Shown here one piece after another: positions 8,375 through 18,000 of a stretch of DNA of 64,000 nt. The notes beneath the pieces were generated by a model. That model was not told the origin of the DNA, made no database searches, and worked only from the letters and a program-made list of their open reading frames with translations. Position 1 is the first letter of the stretch. The number at the start of each line of letters is the position of its first letter. Both the position numbers and the translations under genes were made by a program. The stretch is from Lachnospiraceae bacterium (GTDB taxonomy: Bacteria > Bacillota > Clostridia > Lachnospirales > Lachnospiraceae): positions 1-64,000 of the forward strand of contig SVEQ01000011.1 of the NCBI GenBank assembly GCA_015057325.1, given 5' to 3'.

Positions 8375-8989
8375 ATGTGGACATATATAAAAATGCTTGA
8401 GTACCCTGTTAATATCAAAACCACAAGTGCAAAACTTGCTACTGCCATAATGAGTCAGTTGGGAGGTCCTGATGGTGAAAAAGGTGCTGCAACAAGGTAT
8501 CTTTCTCAAAGATACGCCATGCCTGACAAACGGGTTTGCGGTATTTTAACGGATATCGGTACAGAAGAACTTGGTCACGAAGAAATGGTATCGACAATTA
8601 TTACCATGCTTACCAAGAATTTAACCATGGATGAAATTGAGAAATCAGGCTTTGCACCCTACTATGTAGACCACACCATCGGCATTTATCCGCAAGCCGC
8701 GTCAGGTGTACCATTTAGTGCGGCAACCATCCAATCTACAGGTGATCCGATAGCTGATCTTCACGAAGACTTAGCTGCTGAGCAAAAGGCAAGACTTACA
8801 TACGATAACATCTTAAGACTATGCAAAGACGAACCGGACGTATATGATGCAATTAAATTCTTACGTGCAAGAGAAATGGTTCACTACCAAAGATTTGGTG
8901 AAAGCCTGCGTCTTATCCAAGATAATCTTGATTCAAAAAACTTCTATGCATTTAATCCTGCTTTTGATAAAGGTGAAAATTGTTTGTAA
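8375..8989 (+). CDS. cotJC: Spore coat protein CotJC, manganese catalase family
   Basis: 204 residues of the ferritin-like dimanganese catalase family. Glu and His ligand positions are visible in DIGTEELGHEEMV (about residues 64-76) and in DLAAEQKARLTYDNIL and RAREMVHYQRFGE further on, so the metal site looks intact. I take ATG 8375 after AAAGGATG as the start; a TTG two codons earlier overlaps the cotJB stop. A terminator hairpin follows at 9009-9031. Confidence 0.93.
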   Translation: MWTYIKMLEYPVNIKTTSAKLATAIMSQLGGPDGEKGAATRYLSQRYAMPDKRVCGILTDIGTEELGHEEMVSTIITMLTKNLTMDEIEKSGFAPYYVDHTIGIYPQAASGVPFSAATIQSTGDPIADLHEDLAAEQKARLTYDNILRLCKDEPDVYDAIKFLRAREMVHYQRFGESLRLIQDNLDSKNFYAFNPAFDKGENCL

Positions 8990-9008
8990 TAGTTCTTGGC
9001 ATAACAAA

Positions 9009-9031
9009 AGGGCATATCGTTGATATGCCCT
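9009..9031. terminator. Shared terminator of cotJABC and degV
   Basis: A 10-bp perfect stem (AGGGCATATC/GATATGCCCT) with a 3-base loop lies between convergent stops at 8989 and 9037. The minus-strand copy continues into TTTTGTTAT, so it should work best for degV. Confidence 0.8.
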
Positions 9032-9036
9032 AACTC

Positions 9037-9894
9037 TTATTTCTCGTATAATACTGCAAGCATTCCCGGTCCTGTATGTGTTCCGATTATAGGTCCGATT
9101 TTGGTTATGCCAACTTCTGTCGCATCAGTTTCTGCTTTGATTCTTTCCGCCAAAGCAAGCGCTCTGTCTTCACAATCTCCATGAGCTACAAACACGGTAC
9201 GATTCTCCGCCGACTGCTCCTCTTTTATCTTGTTAATCATGAACTCTTCGCTCTTCTTATTGCCTCGAACTTTGGCTGCGGCATAAAGCTTACCCTCTTC
9301 ATCAACACTAAGTATCGGTTTAATCTTAAGAGCGCTTCCAACCATTGCTTCCGCAATACTTAAACGTCCGCCTTTTTGGAGATGGAACAAATCATCAACA
9401 GTAAACCAGTGTGCGATATTTTGCTGATGAGCCGTTACCCAATCGAAAAGTTCTTCAACACTTAAACCTTCTTCTTTTTTCTTACATGCAAGTTTTACGC
9501 AATATCCAAGTCCGGCAGATGCACAAAATGATTCAACAATCATAATCTTTCTATCAGGAAAATCATCTTCAAGCATTCCCTTTGCAATATTAGCTGACTG
9601 ATATGTTCCACTAAGACCTGATGTAAGTCCCATATATATAATGTCCTCACCCGCTTCAAGAATAGGTGTAAAATGTTCTATATACAAATTAGGATTAATC
9701 TGCGAGGTTGTAGAAGATTTGCCTTCCCTTAAAGCATTGTAAAAATCCTTAATTGTAAGATTACTCTCACTCGGCTCATACTCTATCTCTTTGCCGTCCA
9801 AAATGATAGTCATAGGAATAACATAAACATTGTATTTTTCAATTATCTCCATAGGAAGATCCAATGTCGCATCACTAACTATACGGTAACTCAT
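9037..9894 (-). CDS. DegV family fatty-acid-binding protein
   Basis: 285 residues with the DegV layout. The N-terminus is YRIVSDATLDLPMEIIEKYNVYVIPM. The lipid-binding Thr-Ser region is GKSSTTSQINP near residue 65, followed by MGLTSGLSGTYQSA and a C-terminal IGPIIGTHTGPGMLAVLY. In related organisms such proteins (FakB) present fatty acids to the kinase FakA; no FakA gene is in the window. The start is ATG 9894 behind AAAGGAGAAAAGAG; an open reading frame extends further upstream but has no ribosome site. Confidence 0.9.
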   Translation of the reverse strand: MSYRIVSDATLDLPMEIIEKYNVYVIPMTIILDGKEIEYEPSESNLTIKDFYNALREGKSSTTSQINPNLYIEHFTPILEAGEDIIYMGLTSGLSGTYQSANIAKGMLEDDFPDRKIMIVESFCASAGLGYCVKLACKKKEEGLSVEELFDWVTAHQQNIAHWFTVDDLFHLQKGGRLSIAEAMVGSALKIKPILSVDEEGKLYAAAKVRGNKKSEEFMINKIKEEQSAENRTVFVAHGDCEDRALALAERIKAETDATEVGITKIGPIIGTHTGPGMLAVLYEK

Positions 9895-9970
9895 CTCTTT
9901 TCTCCTTTTTCCCCATATTACACTGCATGCCATTGTACACCAGTAACCCCTTAATTGTAAAGCACAAAAA

Positions 9971-12382
9971 TCAATCTGCTTGCTTGATATATCTCGAAAG
10001 CACCCTGTAAAGAGTATCCACATCAACCGGTTTTGAAAGTTGTGCCTGCATTCCGGCTTTGATGGATTCCTCTACATCCTTCTCGGTACTTTCCGTCATC
10101 AAACCAATTATAGGAAGAGTTTCTCCATCTTCCTTTCCGGAGATTCTGATACATTTTGCAGCTTCTCGTCCGTCCATAAACGGCATATGAATATCCATAA
10201 TTACTGCATCATACGTAAATGCAGGCTGCGATACGAATTGTATAACAGCCTTTCTGCCGTTCTCGACTGCGTCCACCTCAAAGCCAACAACCTCAAGTAC
10301 TGCAGATATAGCATCCTTGGAAAGTTCACTGTCCTCTGCCACAAGAATCCTCTTACCTGTAAAGTCGCCAACCTTAGCTCTGGAAAGCTTCTTCTTGACA
10401 GGCTTTGCATCCTCTTCTTGTATATCAAACGGTAGGTTAAAATTAAGATGTGTTCCCTCTCCGTCGACATTAACACCAATACTTCCACCCATCAATTCTA
10501 TTATTCTTGAAGCAAGCGATAGGTTAAAATGTTCCGCATCAACAGCAATGCTCGGATCACCTTCATTCATACCGAAAATACTTTCTTTCATTTTGGTAGA
10601 CATACTGTTACCGGTATCTTCAAGCATAAACCTTATAAAAATACGCTTATTGTCTGCCGCCACCTGTGTAGCAGAAAGTTTGATTTCCCCCGAAATCGGA
10701 GTAAACTCTATTGCATTGTTAATAAGTGCCACCAAAGCCTGCTGAAGTCTTACTGCATCGCCCATAAGTGTGTCATACTGACACTTACACTCAAGTTTGA
10801 AATTAACATTCTTTTTCTCGATTTTCTCACGAACCGCAATATCAATCTTATTAAGAAAACCCTTAAGTCTGAACGGTTGCTTAGCAATGACTATTGAATC
10901 CTGATCTACCTTAACAGTTTCAAGCAAGGAATCCATTACCTGCACCATATGGTCAGCATAATTATCAATATTGGAAAGACACTCTAGAAGTCGGTCCTCC
11001 TGCTTATACACCTGCCTTGCAACACTTGACATACTCATAATACCGTTAATCGGTGTACGAATCTCATGAGAAATGTTGGCAAGCACCTGTCCCTTTATTT
11101 CTGCGGCAGAACGTGACGCCATCAAAGAATCAAACATTTGCTTACTCTCTTCAATCTGACGGCTTCTAACCTGCTCAACATCCTGGAACAATATAAATAC
11201 CGTAACCTCTTTGTTGCTGTTATGATCGAAGATTATATCTCCGTTCATGCAATGATATTCGCCCTCATGGGTACGATATCTAAAATCAATACTCTTCTTG
11301 GTCTCGCCATTTTGATATGCATTTTGCAAAAAGCTGATATCAAAGGTCTCAAGAAACTTCTGCTTATCATCTAAATGAACCTTCGAAAGCCACTTTAGTA
11401 CAAAATCCATACTGTAAGAAAACCTGTTATCAACCTGTTGTGAAAATAAGTTATAGAAAATATCACGTCTTATCTCGACCGCAATAGCATCTTTGTACAA
11501 AGTCTTTAATGCAAAAACAAACTTCTTACCTGTGGTTCCACGTCTTTCGACCTGTTGCAACCTATCCTGACTCTGCAAAGTCATTAGATAACCCGCACGG
11601 TTATCCTCTAATTGAACCTTAGCAGAGCTGATAAAAAATGATTCCTCAAGATACGGAAGATATAATCTGTCCTCATGTACGCCACCGATTTCAAGTTCCC
11701 TAAAAGGACATTTTTCGCAAGGCTCGTTCCTGTCTTTTAACATTTTATAACAGAAATCGCCTATCTTAATCTCCGGATTATGTGTCTTTCCGTATGTGTT
11801 AATATACTGTACTCTGTACTCATCATCAATAAGATATACGAGCGTCCTTGTGATATCTCCGGCTATTCTAAACATGTTAGCATCGCTCTGTCCCATAACC
11901 TCACGACTAAATTGTTTGATAAGGACTTCATTCATAAGTTTGAGTAACACGTGGAGATTCTTAAGTTCATCGTCATCAATACTTCTTATATGATTCCACC
12001 CAAGGAAAATATAACCAATAACGCGGCCATGATTAGTCATCTGATATTCGACAACCGCTTCATAAGACTGATTATGATAAAATGCCCTTTCTAACGAAGG
12101 CAAAACCATTGTAGCCTTGGCAACAAACATATCATCCTCGTCAAAATGATAACACTCTCTTATCATGTTGATATACTCATCAAAATCAATATTTCTTTTG
12201 ACATTGTCCATTTCCCATTCAAAAACAACCTCTGCTCTTGCAATCTCATCACGATATTTGACAATGTACATACTGTCCATTTCAAGTTCATGCAGCATAC
12301 ATTCCATCGTACGCTCTACGCCTTTGGAAATGCTGGAACTGTGCAACAGATTCTCTATAACATCAGCATCCAATAACCCCAT
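9971..12382 (-). CDS. Hybrid sensor kinase-response regulator with a degenerate ATP-binding domain
   Basis: 803 residues, soluble, no membrane helix seen. The N-terminal 180 residues look GAF-like; PAS-like segments follow, including one with Cys pairs (FCYKMLKDRNEPCEKC). HisKA has the phosphorylatable His in NISHEIRTPINGI, near residue 440. The HATPase keeps an N box (INNAIEFTP), but the G1 box reads EDTGNS instead of DxGxG and the G2 position reads EHFNLSLA where GTGLGLA is expected. The C-terminal receiver (about 677-803) is complete, with VAEDSE, the acceptor Asp in VIMDIHMP near residue 730, and Lys in SKPV. It may therefore bind ATP poorly and act as a phosphotransfer or scaffold protein. 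The degV gene follows 76 bases downstream. Confidence 0.88.
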   Translation of the reverse strand: MGLLDADVIENLLHSSSISKGVERTMECMLHELEMDSMYIVKYRDEIARAEVVFEWEMDNVKRNIDFDEYINMIRECYHFDEDDMFVAKATMVLPSLERAFYHNQSYEAVVEYQMTNHGRVIGYIFLGWNHIRSIDDDELKNLHVLLKLMNEVLIKQFSREVMGQSDANMFRIAGDITRTLVYLIDDEYRVQYINTYGKTHNPEIKIGDFCYKMLKDRNEPCEKCPFRELEIGGVHEDRLYLPYLEESFFISSAKVQLEDNRAGYLMTLQSQDRLQQVERRGTTGKKFVFALKTLYKDAIAVEIRRDIFYNLFSQQVDNRFSYSMDFVLKWLSKVHLDDKQKFLETFDISFLQNAYQNGETKKSIDFRYRTHEGEYHCMNGDIIFDHNSNKEVTVFILFQDVEQVRSRQIEESKQMFDSLMASRSAAEIKGQVLANISHEIRTPINGIMSMSSVARQVYKQEDRLLECLSNIDNYADHMVQVMDSLLETVKVDQDSIVIAKQPFRLKGFLNKIDIAVREKIEKKNVNFKLECKCQYDTLMGDAVRLQQALVALINNAIEFTPISGEIKLSATQVAADNKRIFIRFMLEDTGNSMSTKMKESIFGMNEGDPSIAVDAEHFNLSLASRIIELMGGSIGVNVDGEGTHLNFNLPFDIQEEDAKPVKKKLSRAKVGDFTGKRILVAEDSELSKDAISAVLEVVGFEVDAVENGRKAVIQFVSQPAFTYDAVIMDIHMPFMDGREAAKCIRISGKEDGETLPIIGLMTESTEKDVEESIKAGMQAQLSKPVDVDTLYRVLSRYIKQAD

Positions 12383-12439
12383 TTATATATCCCTCACTTA
12401 TCGTAAAATTAACCACAGTTAATATGTATATTTCAAAAT

Positions 12440-13054
12440 TTATTCTTCATAAAAAAGCTTTGTTTCATCAATAACAGTATATCCTTTTTTGTCATAATTG
12501 ACAATAATAACATTGCAGTTCTTCTGCAATCCTCCTGACCAAAACTTATCCACTCCGTGCTTTTTTACATGACACATTATTGCCTTATTAAGCGCACCGT
12601 GGCCTACGATCATAATTCTTTCATAACGGTCAACATCAGGTTCTACTACTTCTTCCATAAAACTCTTGGCACGCTTACATATATGCTCTAATGTCTCACC
12701 ATCTTCAGGTGCCATGTATTTATCCGGTGCCTTAAAGAAATAATGAAACGGAGTACTTGTATCTTCCAGAAGTTTAGAGAAGTTTTTTCCTTCATTTATT
12801 CCAAAACGAAGTTCTCTTAACCTGTCGTCGCGTATTATCGGTATATTGCGATATCCTCTTATAAGACATGCTGTTTCATACGCTCTAATAAGCGGAGAAC
12901 TGTATATCACGTCAAAGTTCATATCAGACAAATTGCGTCCTGTCTCCCCCGCAAGTCTTCGTCCGTTTTCATTAAGTTCTACATCAACACTACCCTGAAG
13001 TTTCTTTGCGGCATTCCATATTGTTTCTCCATGCCGTACTATATATATTTCCAC
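12440..13054 (-). CDS. Histidine phosphatase family protein (phosphoglycerate mutase-like)
   Basis: 204 residues. The catalytic RHGET sits at residues 7-11 (IYIVRHGETIWN), the second active-site region is SSPLIRAYETA, the general acid Glu is in RELRFGINEG, and the second His is in MIVGHGALNKA. The substrate cannot be told from this; cobalamin-biosynthesis phosphatases and broad phosphatases share the motif. It starts 15 bases after the ung stop and is probably co-transcribed with it. Confidence 0.9.
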   Translation of the reverse strand: MEIYIVRHGETIWNAAKKLQGSVDVELNENGRRLAGETGRNLSDMNFDVIYSSPLIRAYETACLIRGYRNIPIIRDDRLRELRFGINEGKNFSKLLEDTSTPFHYFFKAPDKYMAPEDGETLEHICKRAKSFMEEVVEPDVDRYERIMIVGHGALNKAIMCHVKKHGVDKFWSGGLQKNCNVIIVNYDKKGYTVIDETKLFYEE

Positions 13055-13069
13055 TTAAGTTACCTCTTT

Positions 13070-13747
13070 TCACACATTTTCTATCTGCCAATCAATCGGT
13101 GCAAGTCCATGTTCTTCAAGGAACTGATTAGCCTTGCTAAAATGCTTACATCCAAAGAATCCTCTGTATGCAGATAGCGGACTTGGATGCGGTGCTTTCA
13201 ATATTAGGTGATTTGGATTGTTAAGACGTGCCGCTTTATTCTGTGCAGGCTTGCCCCAAAGCAAGAACACTATCGGTCTGTCCTGTTCATTTAAAATATC
13301 CATAACGGCATCCGTGAACTTCTCCCAACCGATTCCCTGATGAGAAAATGCCTGATGTGCCCTAACCGTAAGCACACTGTTAAGCAACAAAACTCCCTGT
13401 TTTGCCCATTTCACGAGATAACCATTATTTGGAATGTCACACCCGAGATCGTCATTTAGTTCTTTGTAAATGTTAACCAACGACGGAGGAATATCCACAT
13501 CCGGTCTCACAGAAAAGCAAAGGCCGTGTGCCTGTCCATCTCCATGATAAGGGTCCTGACCTATTATTACGCATTTAACCTCAGATAAAGGTGTCAAATG
13601 AAAGGCATTAAAAATATCATCGGCAGGTGGAAAGATTGTTCCTCCGCTGCCGTACTCTTCATTAACTTTAATATATAAATCTTTGTAATATTGTTTCTTA
13701 TATTCGGGCTTTAAGGCTTCGGCCCAATCATTTGTTATTTGGGGCAT
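13070..13747 (-). CDS. ung: Uracil-DNA glycosylase, family 1
   Basis: Removes uracil from DNA to start base excision repair. 225 residues, the normal size. The water-activating loop GQDPYHG is near residues 63-69, followed by GLCFSV, LLLNSVLTV and the Leu intercalation loop HPSPLSAYRGFFGC. The catalytic Asp and His are therefore present. It is upstream of the histidine phosphatase gene in the same unit. Confidence 0.97.
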   Translation of the reverse strand: MPQITNDWAEALKPEYKKQYYKDLYIKVNEEYGSGGTIFPPADDIFNAFHLTPLSEVKCVIIGQDPYHGDGQAHGLCFSVRPDVDIPPSLVNIYKELNDDLGCDIPNNGYLVKWAKQGVLLLNSVLTVRAHQAFSHQGIGWEKFTDAVMDILNEQDRPIVFLLWGKPAQNKAARLNNPNHLILKAPHPSPLSAYRGFFGCKHFSKANQFLEEHGLAPIDWQIENV

Positions 13748-13811
13748 TTGATGTCATCCTTTCGTAAATCATATACAATTTTCATAATATGTACAAAGCA
13801 GTATACTATAT

Positions 13812-14408
13812 TCAAAAAAACAAGTTACGTACGCTATGCTCTCCTTCAAAAAGGATTCCTTCCATGCCGACTTTACGAGCAGCGTCGACGTTTTCTTGGC
13901 GGTCATCGAAGAATACACACTCTTCGGGTTTTAGATTGTAGCGTTCGCAAAGTAAATTGTATATAGCAGGGTTTGGTTTACATAACTTCTCCACTGCTGA
14001 TACAATATAGCCATCTACCTTACTGTAAAAGTCGAATAATGGCCAATGTATCTTATAAAGTCCGAGTGGATAATTGGATAACAAGTAGACATAATATCCT
14101 TTTTCATGTAATTCATCCACAAGTGGTGATGCAAAGTCATATTCACGCACCAATTTCTCCGGGTGCTCCCAGAACCTATCTATTTCTTTGACATATTGAG
14201 GCATTTCCTCTTTAAACTTAAGAAGTGCGTCTTCTTCGGTAAGAAGTCCTTCATCCATAAGTCCCCAATATTTTGAATTAATCATGTATTTTTCAAAGGT
14301 CTTAATTATTTCATCAGAAAGACCGATATCTCTGCAATGTTTCTCCCAACAGAAATCAATAAGAACCATTCCCACATCAAATACAACATTTTTTATCTTT
14401 TCATTCAT
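13812..14408 (-). CDS. HAD family hydrolase (YihX-like subfamily IA)
   Basis: 198 residues. Motif I is FDVGMVLIDF, with the nucleophile Asp but Gly at the second-Asp position, as is common in the YihX-like variant whose following DxD provides the acid. Motif II is LLSNYP, the motif III Lys is in EKLCKPNPAIY and motif IV is VFFDDRQENVDAA. It probably dephosphorylates sugar phosphates or nucleotides; the substrate is unknown. It is 24 bases downstream of the MecA-like gene. Confidence 0.88.
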   Translation of the reverse strand: MNEKIKNVVFDVGMVLIDFCWEKHCRDIGLSDEIIKTFEKYMINSKYWGLMDEGLLTEEDALLKFKEEMPQYVKEIDRFWEHPEKLVREYDFASPLVDELHEKGYYVYLLSNYPLGLYKIHWPLFDFYSKVDGYIVSAVEKLCKPNPAIYNLLCERYNLKPEECVFFDDRQENVDAARKVGMEGILFEGEHSVRNLFF

Positions 14409-14432
14409 AATTACTTATCCTTTGTGTGTATT

Positions 14433-14834
14433 TTATTCTGCAACTAATTTAACATTCTCTTCAAATCGGCGTATCATTTCTCTTGCCTCATCTTCTTCTG
14501 CCATTGATACAAAAGCAATCATTTTATCCATTGCAGCAGCCTGTTCTTTGGGTAGGGCAGCCGACGAACTTCGCAAATTATATAGATAATCGTCTATTCT
14601 TTCCGAAAAGACAAGTACAACATTATTGTTATATATGTCCATCTGCATGGAATATGCACACCCCGGCCATTCGTAATCAGTGCTTTCCTTTGACAACTCA
14701 CTTGCCTTTTTAATAAACATACGTCCAAGAGGCGTGCGATTCATCAAATCATCAAGCGTTACACCGTGTTGTCTCAAATCAGCTCTGTCAACTGTACAAG
14801 ACACCTTATACAAATCCATTTCAACTATATGCAC
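14433..14834 (-). CDS. MecA N-terminal-domain-like protein
   Basis: 133 residues. The start resembles the substrate-binding domain of the ClpC adaptor MecA: a short strand, then VSCTVDRADLRQHGVTLDDL, the MecA-type TREDLEERGISLEDL pattern, followed by RTPLGRMFIKKASEL and a strand-rich VVLVFSERIDD. Full MecA has a second domain of about 100 residues that binds ClpC. Here it is replaced by a short helical tail rich in Glu and Arg. It may be an adaptor fragment for another partner or a diverged stand-alone domain. Family assignment is by eye only. Confidence 0.55.
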   Translation of the reverse strand: MHIVEMDLYKVSCTVDRADLRQHGVTLDDLMNRTPLGRMFIKKASELSKESTDYEWPGCAYSMQMDIYNNNVVLVFSERIDDYLYNLRSSSAALPKEQAAAMDKMIAFVSMAEEDEAREMIRRFEENVKLVAE

Positions 14835-14943
14835 ACTCCCACCTCCGACCGTGTATTATGTAAACCGCATCGACAATTAAAAACATCTTATATATAATAC
14901 CATAATTTAAAAATCTTTGCCAACAATTCTTGATTTTGTGCCA

Positions 14944-14972
14944 TTGCAAACACTAATCTCTTTTGATATAAT
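14944..14972 (+). promoter_or_regulatory. ugd promoter
   Basis: TTGCAA (14944-14949), 17 bases, TATAAT (14967-14972), 27 bases before the ATG. The ribosome site GGAAGGAGG lies at about 14982-14990. Confidence 0.8.
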
Positions 14973-14999
14973 TACTACGTTTGGAAGGAGGATATTTTT

Positions 15000-16253
15000 A
15001 TGAGTACACAGGCAACCAATATTGCTGTTGCAGGAACAGGATACGTTGGACTTTCAATCGCAACATTGCTTTCACAGAACAACAACGTAACAGCAGTTGA
15101 CATAATACCAGAAAAGGTTGAAATGATTAACAATCGGATTTCACCGATTCAAGATGAATATATTGAGAAATATCTTAAAGAAAAAGATTTAAAACTAACT
15201 GCAACCCTTGATGGCAATGAGGCATATAAAAATGCCGAGTTTGTGGTAATCGCTGCTCCTACAAACTATGACAGTGCCAAGAATTATTTTGATACAAGTG
15301 CTGTAGAAAGCGTAATTGAACTTGTACTTTCGGTTAATCCCAATGCCATCATGGTTATTAAGAGCACAATTCCTGTAGGTTATACCGAATCTGTCAAAAA
15401 GAAATATAACACGGATAATATTATATTCAGTCCTGAGTTCTTAAGAGAATCCAAGGCTTTGTATGATAATCTTTATCCATCAAGAATCATTGTTTCTACA
15501 GATGAATCCAACGAAACAATCGTTAAAGCTTCAAAGAAGTTTGCTTCTCTCCTTTGTGAAGGTGCAATCAAAGAAGACATTGATGTTTTATTTATGGGTT
15601 CTACAGAAGCAGAGGCCGTCAAACTTTTCGCCAATACTTATTTGGCACTTCGTGTCTCATATTTCAACGAACTCGACACATATGCAGAAATGAAAGGTCT
15701 TAACACCAAGAATATTATTGACGGCGTATGTCTTGACCCCCGTATTGGTTCGCATTATAACAATCCATCATTTGGTTATGGTGGATATTGTCTTCCAAAG
15801 GACACAAAACAATTACTTGCCAATTATGCAGATGTACCACAGAACATGATGAGTGCAATCGTTGAGAGTAACAGAACGAGAAAAGATTTCATAGCTGACC
15901 AAGTGCTTCATATAGCCGGCTATTATGACTACTATAACCGTGGCGATTTTGACAGCAATCAGGAAAAAGAATGTATAATCGGCGTTTACCGTTTGACAAT
16001 GAAATCAAACTCTGACAATTTCCGTCAGTCATCAATACAAGGAGTAATGAAACGAATCAAAGCAAAGGGTGCAACCGTTATAATATATGAGCCTACCCTT
16101 CCTAACGGCTCAACATTTTTCGGGAGCAAGGTTGTAAATGATATTGAAACATTCAAAAAACAAAGTCATGCAATAATTGCAAACCGTTATGATGATTGCC
16201 TTGACGATGTTGAAAACAAAGTATATACAAGAGACCTTTTCAGAAGAGACTAA
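15000..16253 (+). CDS. ugd: UDP-glucose 6-dehydrogenase
   Basis: Oxidises UDP-glucose to UDP-glucuronate with two NAD+. The Rossmann motif is [12 protein letters not shown] near residue 10; [16 protein letters not shown] and FSPEFLRES follow. The catalytic Cys is in [14 protein letters not shown] near residue 262, and the C-terminal UDP-binding domain includes IYEPTL. 417 residues is usual for the type without an extra tail. It stands alone, with no capsule or lipid sugar genes beside it, and has its own strong promoter. Confidence 0.95.
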   Translation: MSTQATNIAVAGTGYVGLSIATLLSQNNNVTAVDIIPEKVEMINNRISPIQDEYIEKYLKEKDLKLTATLDGNEAYKNAEFVVIAAPTNYDSAKNYFDTSAVESVIELVLSVNPNAIMVIKSTIPVGYTESVKKKYNTDNIIFSPEFLRESKALYDNLYPSRIIVSTDESNETIVKASKKFASLLCEGAIKEDIDVLFMGSTEAEAVKLFANTYLALRVSYFNELDTYAEMKGLNTKNIIDGVCLDPRIGSHYNNPSFGYGGYCLPKDTKQLLANYADVPQNMMSAIVESNRTRKDFIADQVLHIAGYYDYYNRGDFDSNQEKECIIGVYRLTMKSNSDNFRQSSIQGVMKRIKAKGATVIIYEPTLPNGSTFFGSKVVNDIETFKKQSHAIIANRYDDCLDDVENKVYTRDLFRRD

Positions 16254-16267
16254 AAAAAAACATAAAA

Positions 16268-16299
16268 CTACCCGTGATAATGTTCATTAACACGGGTAG
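16268..16299 (-). terminator. Terminator after the 16347 gene, possibly also serving ugd
   Basis: A 9-bp stem CTACCCGTG/CACGGGTAG is extended inside by TAATG/CATTA after an A-A mismatch. On the minus strand it runs into TTTTATGTTTTTTTTT, a strong terminator. The plus direction, after ugd, lacks a U tract. Confidence 0.8.
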
Positions 16300-16346
16300 C
16301 CTTAGTTCGATATTCTATTCATATATGATTCTCCTTATCATATTAT

Positions 16347-16550
16347 TTATGCGTTAAAGCTTATATGCTTGCGTCCCTCTTCATCCGTTTCGTAATGAAG
16401 TTCCCCAACTCCAACAAACATTGATGCAAAAGGATCTAATCTTTTGGCTTTTTTCTTTGCCTTAGAAGCACGATACTTCTCATCCTTGTTCTTATCCTTA
16501 TAAAAAAGGTCTGAACCTAATTCAATGGGGATTACTTTGTATTCCGTCAT
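16347..16550 (-). CDS. Small conserved-looking basic protein, function unknown
   Basis: 67 residues from ATG 16550, which follows GGGAGTTGATTACC. It starts MTEYKVIPIELGSDLFYKD, has a Lys/Arg-rich stretch (ASKAKKKAKRLDP) in the middle, then FASMFVGVGELHYETDEEG. No family is recognised. The basic middle could bind nucleic acid, but nothing else supports this. It has a clear terminator and its own ribosome site, which argues that it is expressed. Confidence 0.6.
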   Translation of the reverse strand: MTEYKVIPIELGSDLFYKDKNKDEKYRASKAKKKAKRLDPFASMFVGVGELHYETDEEGRKHISFNA

Positions 16551-16689
16551 GGTAATCAACTCCCTTCTTTCCCATGCAGCCTACTTAATATAATCTTATC
16601 TATTAACTTGTTGTGAAGGAGAGTCTTTCGCATCCTTGCCAGAATCCCTTTCACTTATTATATCGGTACAACAATCCCCATTGTTAATA

Positions 16690-18000
16690 TCAATTATCTT
16701 TTTTATCAGACGCAAGCGAAGCAATAGCGCGTCTTATATTTGAAGCACACTCCTCAACTCCCATTTTATCGAAGATGTATTCGTCAGCACCGCTTTTAAA
16801 TGCATCTATAATCTTCTCATTCTCCATATTGGGAATGATAAGACTCATTTCGTAATTGTGTTCTTTCATCTCCTGAATTGCAATATATTCTGTTGATTCT
16901 GCAAGTCCGTCTTGCTTCAGCGCTTCTACTGCTGAATTACTTACAGGTACACCTTTTTCCGTCTGCTGAAGTCTTGCCATTTCCGGATCATTTAAAAGGA
17001 AGTTAACCAGCTTCGCTGAAGCAACAGGATCACTTGTATCCGCACCGATTGCCCACATAGTAGCAGGTTTGATATACCAGCCTGTCCTCTTTGCACCCGG
17101 TACCATTGGATAATCAACTCTTATTACATTAACACCTTTTTGTGCCAAACTATCATGATATATTTTAGTATCACTTACCCAGCACATAGTTCCGATCATT
17201 TCTCCGGACAAATAACTGTTTCTCTCAAATAAATCTATAGGACATACAACATTATGTTCAATCAAATCCTTATAGAAAACAAGAATATCCTGCACATCCT
17301 GTTCATTCAAATTAAATGTTCCATCTTCGTTAAACATTGCTTTATCATGACTCTGTTCAAAATAGGCAACCAGGAATATGAAAAACTGCTTCTTACTCAT
17401 TCCAAGAACATATTTTCCATGCTTCTTGACAATGTCCCCCATCTCAAACAAATCATCCCATGTTCCCGGAACCGATAATCCATATTTATCAAGCAAATCC
17501 TTATTATAGTAAAATACATGAGTATTCATCGCAATGGGGATTGCATTAAGTTTTCCGTTTTGCGTTCCGTAACTTAGTTCCTCTTCAGTGAAATTATCTA
17601 AGTCAATATAATCCGACAATTCATTAAGATCATAAAAACCATTACCATCCGGTGAATACTGATCTATCCACGCATAGTTAATCTGCATTACATCCGCCTC
17701 ATTATGTGATTCCATCCACACATGATTTCTATCCTCATAACCTGTCCATTCACCATAGCGGAATGACACATTAATATCGGTGTTTTTCTCCTTGAATAGT
17801 TCAACACCTTCCATAGTATATATATGTCTTACATCATTGCCCCACCATGAAAGTTTTATATTTGTCTGCTCATCGTGAGCAGTTATTGTGTCAGCATTAT
17901 CAGGGTTTGAACTAAGTTTTATTATAAGAACTACCATACATACTGCAAATGCCAAAACCAAAACATGGGGAATAATTCTCTTGATTTTTGTCTTCATCAT
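16690..18000 (-). CDS. Membrane-anchored family 1 solute-binding protein coupled to a diguanylate cyclase
   Basis: 436 residues with the extracellular family 1 fold: KLSWWGNDVRHIYTMEGVELF, YGEWTGYEDRN, IPIAMNTHVFYYNKDLLDKYGL and GTWDDLFEMG are typical of sugar-binding proteins. The N-terminal helix (about residues 10-28) has no lipobox, so it looks like an uncleaved anchor or a plain signal peptide. Its ATG overlaps the stop of the upstream GGDEF gene (ATGA), giving tight coupling. No permease or ATPase is near. The context suggests that it senses a ligand for the cyclase rather than feeding a transporter. Confidence 0.85.
   Translation of the reverse strand: MMKTKIKRIIPHVLVLAFAVCMVVLIIKLSSNPDNADTITAHDEQTNIKLSWWGNDVRHIYTMEGVELFKEKNTDINVSFRYGEWTGYEDRNHVWMESHNEADVMQINYAWIDQYSPDGNGFYDLNELSDYIDLDNFTEEELSYGTQNGKLNAIPIAMNTHVFYYNKDLLDKYGLSVPGTWDDLFEMGDIVKKHGKYVLGMSKKQFFIFLVAYFEQSHDKAMFNEDGTFNLNEQDVQDILVFYKDLIEHNVVCPIDLFERNSYLSGEMIGTMCWVSDTKIYHDSLAQKGVNVIRVDYPMVPGAKRTGWYIKPATMWAIGADTSDPVASAKLVNFLLNDPEMARLQQTEKGVPVSNSAVEALKQDGLAESTEYIAIQEMKEHNYEMSLIIPNMENEKIIDAFKSGADEYIFDKMGVEECASNIRRAIASLASDKKDN

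Noticed and set aside
13812-14408. An inactive HAD protein because motif I has Gly at the second position after the nucleophile.
   Set aside because: This change is usual in the YihX-like branch and the other motifs are intact.
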